NCBI GenBank assembly: GCA_013694495.1
Contig: JACDCH010000216.1
Location: forward strand, 1 to 16,786
Length of the DNA stretch: 16,786 nucleotides
Reading direction: 5' to 3'
DNA from: Acidimicrobiia bacterium
GTDB lineage: Bacteria; Actinomycetota; Acidimicrobiia; Acidimicrobiales; JACDCH01
Position numbers and translations under genes: made by a program. The notes below the pieces were generated by a model. It did not search any database. It was not told the origin of the DNA and saw nothing but the letters and a program-made list of their open reading frames with translations. Positions 14,738 to 16,786 of the stretch are shown here, piece by piece (the stretch's first letter is position 1; the number at the start of each line of letters is the position of its first letter).

Positions 14738-14752
14738 GTCGCCGCGTACGCT
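14722..14752 (+). promoter_or_regulatory. Promoter of the MoxR-VWA operon, leaderless
   Basis: TTGACC (14722-14727) as -35 and TACGCT (14747-14752) as -10 are separated by 19 bases, slightly longer than ideal. The -10 ends six bases before the ATG at 14759, so the mRNA would begin at or next to the start codon. The -35 lies within the palindrome. Confidence 0.5.
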
Positions 14753-14758
14753 GCCCCG

Positions 14759-15685
14759 ATGGCCGACAGCCTCCTGAACGCCCCGCCCCGGTTCGACTCC
14801 GTGCCTGAAGTGCGGGACGCCCTCAAGCGCGTGGAGTACCTCGCGGACGAGGGGATCGCCGGCATCGTCTACCTCGCCGACCGGCTCCAGAAGCCGGTCC
14901 TGGTCGAGGGCCCGGCCGGCACCGGCAAGACGCAGCTGGCCAAGTCGGTGGCGGAGATGACCGGCGCCCGGCTCATCCGCCTCCAGTGCTACGAGGGCCT
15001 CGACGAGGCCAAGGCGCTGTTCGAGTGGAACTACAAGAAGCAGCTGCTGCGCATCCAGGCCGAGCGCAACGAGGGCGGCACCTGGGAGGACATCCAGACC
15101 GACATCTTCGGCGAGGACTTCCTGCTCACCCGGCCCCTGCTCGAGGCCATCCGCTCGCCCGACCCGGTCGTGCTGCTCATCGACGAGGTCGACCGCGTCG
15201 AGGTCGAGACCGAGGCGCTCCTGCTCGAGATCCTCTCCGACTACCAGGTGTCGATCCCCGAGCTCGGCACCGTCACCGCCACGCAGATCCCGCTCGTGTT
15301 CCTCACGTCCAACAACACCCGTGAGCTGTCCGAGGCCCTCAAGCGCCGCTGCCTCTACCTCCACGTCGACTACCCGGACATGGAACGCGAGAAGGAGATC
15401 GTGCTCACCAAGGTGCCCGAGGTCACCGAGCACCTCGCCGACCAGGTGGCCCGCATCGTGCGGTCGATCCGCCAGCTCGAGCTGAAGAAGGCGCCGTCGG
15501 TCTCGGAGACCATCGACTGGACGCGCACGCTGCTGCTGCTCGGCATCGAGAACGTCGACGCCGCGACCGCGTCGGCCACCGCCAACATCCTCCTCAAGTA
15601 CCAGAGCGACATCGCCAAGGCGCAGAAGGAGTTCGCCAACAACGGCACCGACGGCGCCGACCTGCCGGCCTGGAAGCGCAAGTAG
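14759..15685 (+). CDS. MoxR-family AAA+ ATPase (CoxD-like)
   Basis: MoxR ATPases act as chaperones that, with a VWA partner, help mature metal enzymes or remodel complexes. The 308-residue protein shows Walker A GPAGTGKT (51-58), the family segment LQCYEGLDEAKALFEWNYKK (75-94), Walker B VVLLIDEVDR (137-146), sensor-1 asparagines in TSNN (183-186) and an arginine-finger segment ALKRRC (193-198). A C-terminal helical lid carries SETIDW (249-254). The DEAKALFEWNYKKQLL stretch is the pattern of the CoxD branch, whose founding member serves carbon monoxide dehydrogenase maturation. No CO dehydrogenase subunit gene is in the window, so that role is not shown. The downstream VWA gene starts 23 bases after the stop on the same strand and is the expected partner. 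Confidence 0.92.
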   Translation: MADSLLNAPPRFDSVPEVRDALKRVEYLADEGIAGIVYLADRLQKPVLVEGPAGTGKTQLAKSVAEMTGARLIRLQCYEGLDEAKALFEWNYKKQLLRIQAERNEGGTWEDIQTDIFGEDFLLTRPLLEAIRSPDPVVLLIDEVDRVEVETEALLLEILSDYQVSIPELGTVTATQIPLVFLTSNNTRELSEALKRRCLYLHVDYPDMEREKEIVLTKVPEVTEHLADQVARIVRSIRQLELKKAPSVSETIDWTRTLLLLGIENVDAATASATANILLKYQSDIAKAQKEFANNGTDGADLPAWKRK

Positions 15686-15708
15686 GGCCGCCGCCCGAAC
15701 GCCTGGCC

Positions 15709-16786
15709 ATGACCGACGCTCCCACCACCGACGCCGACGAGGGTCCCACCCCGCCGGGGTTGGGCGAGCCCATCCTCGACCTGCTCGGCGGGTTCATCGG
15801 CGAGCTGCGCCAGGCGGGCATCCCGGTGAGCCTCACCGAGAACCTCGACGCCATGCGGGCGATCGAGCACATCCCGATCGAGGACCGCGAGACGTTCAAG
15901 TACGCGCTGGCCGCCACGATGGTGAAGAACAACTCCCACTGGCGGGCCTTCGAGACCGTCTTCGAGGTGTACTTCTCGCTGCGGGGCCGCCAGTACCGGC
16001 TCGGGCAGGAGGACGAGGCGGATGCGCTCAGCGACCTGGCCGAGGAGCTCGCCGTCGGGGCGGGGGGGATGGAGGCGCTCACCCCGGAGGAGCTGGCTGA
16101 GATGCTCTACCGCGCCCTCCTCAACGGCGACGACGCGGTCATGCGGGCGGTGGCCCGGGCGGCGGTGCTGCGCTTCGCCGGGATGGAGCCGGGGCGGCCC
16201 GTGGGCGGCACCTACTACCTGTACCGGACGCTGCGGAACCTCGACCTCGACGGGGTGGTCGAGCGGCTGATCGAGGCCGCCCGCCAGGAGGCCGGGGGCG
16301 AGCTGACCCCGCTGGAGGAGCGGCTCGAGCGCGACGAGATCGAGATCCACACCGACGCCGTGCGCAAGGAGGTCGAGGCCGAGATCCGCCGGCGGCTGGT
16401 GGCGGACCGAGGCGTCGACGCCATGGCCCGGACGCTGCGCAAGCCGCTGCCGGAGGACGTCGACTTCATGCACGCCAGCCGGGAGGAGATGGCCACGCTG
16501 CGGCGGGCGCTGCAACCCCTGACGCGGAAGCTGGCCGTGCGCCTGGCCCGCAAGCGCCGCCACGGGCGCAAGGGTGCGCTCGACTTCCGGGCCACGGTGC
16601 GCGCCTCGCTCAGCTACGGCGGCGTGCCCGCGGACCCGAAGTTCCGCTACCCCCGCCCCCACAAGCCCGAGATCTTCGTCGTGGCCGACATCTCCGGCTC
16701 GGTCGCCGCCTTCGCCCGCTTCACCCTGATGCTCGTCTACGCGATCAGCAACCAGTTCTCCCGGGTCCGGGCGTTCACCTTCATCG
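15709..16786 (+). CDS. CoxE-like VWA-domain protein (3' end outside window)
   Basis: 359 codons are visible. The N-terminal helical region (about 20-100) has the CoxE-type pattern ELRQAGIPVSLTENLDAMRA and later RAFETVFEVYFSLRGRQY. A charged helical middle part (about 200-290) leads to ALDFRATVRASLSYGG and then RRPHKP-like residues before the VWA strand EIFVVADISGSV, with MIDAS D327-x-S329-x-S331. The window ends about 25 residues later, so the remaining MIDAS Thr and Asp are not visible. Such proteins pair with MoxR ATPases as metal-binding adaptors to client proteins. The ATG is chosen as the first start after the MoxR stop; no clear Shine-Dalgarno is seen in the 23-base gap, so coupled translation is likely. 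Compared with the common DxSGSM, the last motif residue is V. Confidence 0.9.
   Translation, partial: MTDAPTTDADEGPTPPGLGEPILDLLGGFIGELRQAGIPVSLTENLDAMRAIEHIPIEDRETFKYALAATMVKNNSHWRAFETVFEVYFSLRGRQYRLGQEDEADALSDLAEELAVGAGGMEALTPEELAEMLYRALLNGDDAVMRAVARAAVLRFAGMEPGRPVGGTYYLYRTLRNLDLDGVVERLIEAARQEAGGELTPLEERLERDEIEIHTDAVRKEVEAEIRRRLVADRGVDAMARTLRKPLPEDVDFMHASREEMATLRRALQPLTRKLAVRLARKRRHGRKGALDFRATVRASLSYGGVPADPKFRYPRPHKPEIFVVADISGSVAAFARFTLMLVYAISNQFSRVRAFTFI

Noticed and set aside
15370..16662. A minus-strand open frame opposite moxR and the VWA gene
   Set aside because: It spans two real plus-strand genes and has no family features.
14759..16786. Assignment of the MoxR/VWA pair as CO dehydrogenase maturation factors
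   Set aside because: No coxL, coxM, coxS or coxF/G gene is visible. MoxR-CoxE pairs also serve other clients, so only the family level is claimed.

Overview
This is a GC-rich window (roughly 70% or more by eye) with strong third-position G/C bias, GTG starts, overlapping stop/start codons and probable leaderless promoters. It fits an actinobacterium, plausibly of the Acidimicrobiia. That lineage is an inference from style and gene families, not from a marker gene. No rRNA, tRNA, CRISPR array, insertion sequence or phage gene was seen.

Region 1 (1-6337, all minus strand) reads as a cell-envelope stress cluster. In transcription order it holds a secreted solute-binding-like protein, a lipoprotein fusing a solute-binding domain to a VWA metal-site domain, a 209-base intergenic element full of small hairpins, a membrane-anchored coiled-coil protein of unknown function, a MurJ-family flippase, and PspA (its 3' end lies off the window). 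A candidate ECF-sigma promoter precedes the first gene. Genes 1 and 2 overlap by GTGA, and so do the coiled-coil gene and murJ. Together these proteins could sense extracytoplasmic damage, export lipid-linked precursor and stabilise the membrane; this joint role is inference.

Region 2 (6428-10589) holds an EamA/DMT transporter on the plus strand and a convergent two-gene operon on the minus strand: a GNAT acetyltransferase, then a CbxX/CfxQ-type AAA+ ATPase with a TerB-like N-terminus. A stem-loop terminator lies between the convergent units. The GNAT gene is divergent from proA (gamma-glutamyl phosphate reductase, proline synthesis), and their likely -10 elements overlap at one CTAG.

Region 3 (10757-14491) is a full-length HrpA-type DEAH RNA helicase. 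Three bases beyond its stop, in tail-to-tail orientation, ends a small acidic conserved protein of 66 residues. Region 4 (14722-16786) is a MoxR-type AAA+ ATPase followed by a CoxE-like VWA protein cut by the window end. Their promoter contains a perfect 16-bp palindrome over the -35, which looks like an operator for a dimeric repressor.

The most interesting points are the SBP / SBP-VWA / coiled-coil / MurJ / PspA association, the chain of C-GNA-G triloop hairpins at 3433-3528, the TerB-AAA fusion, and the palindromic operator on the MoxR-VWA pair.
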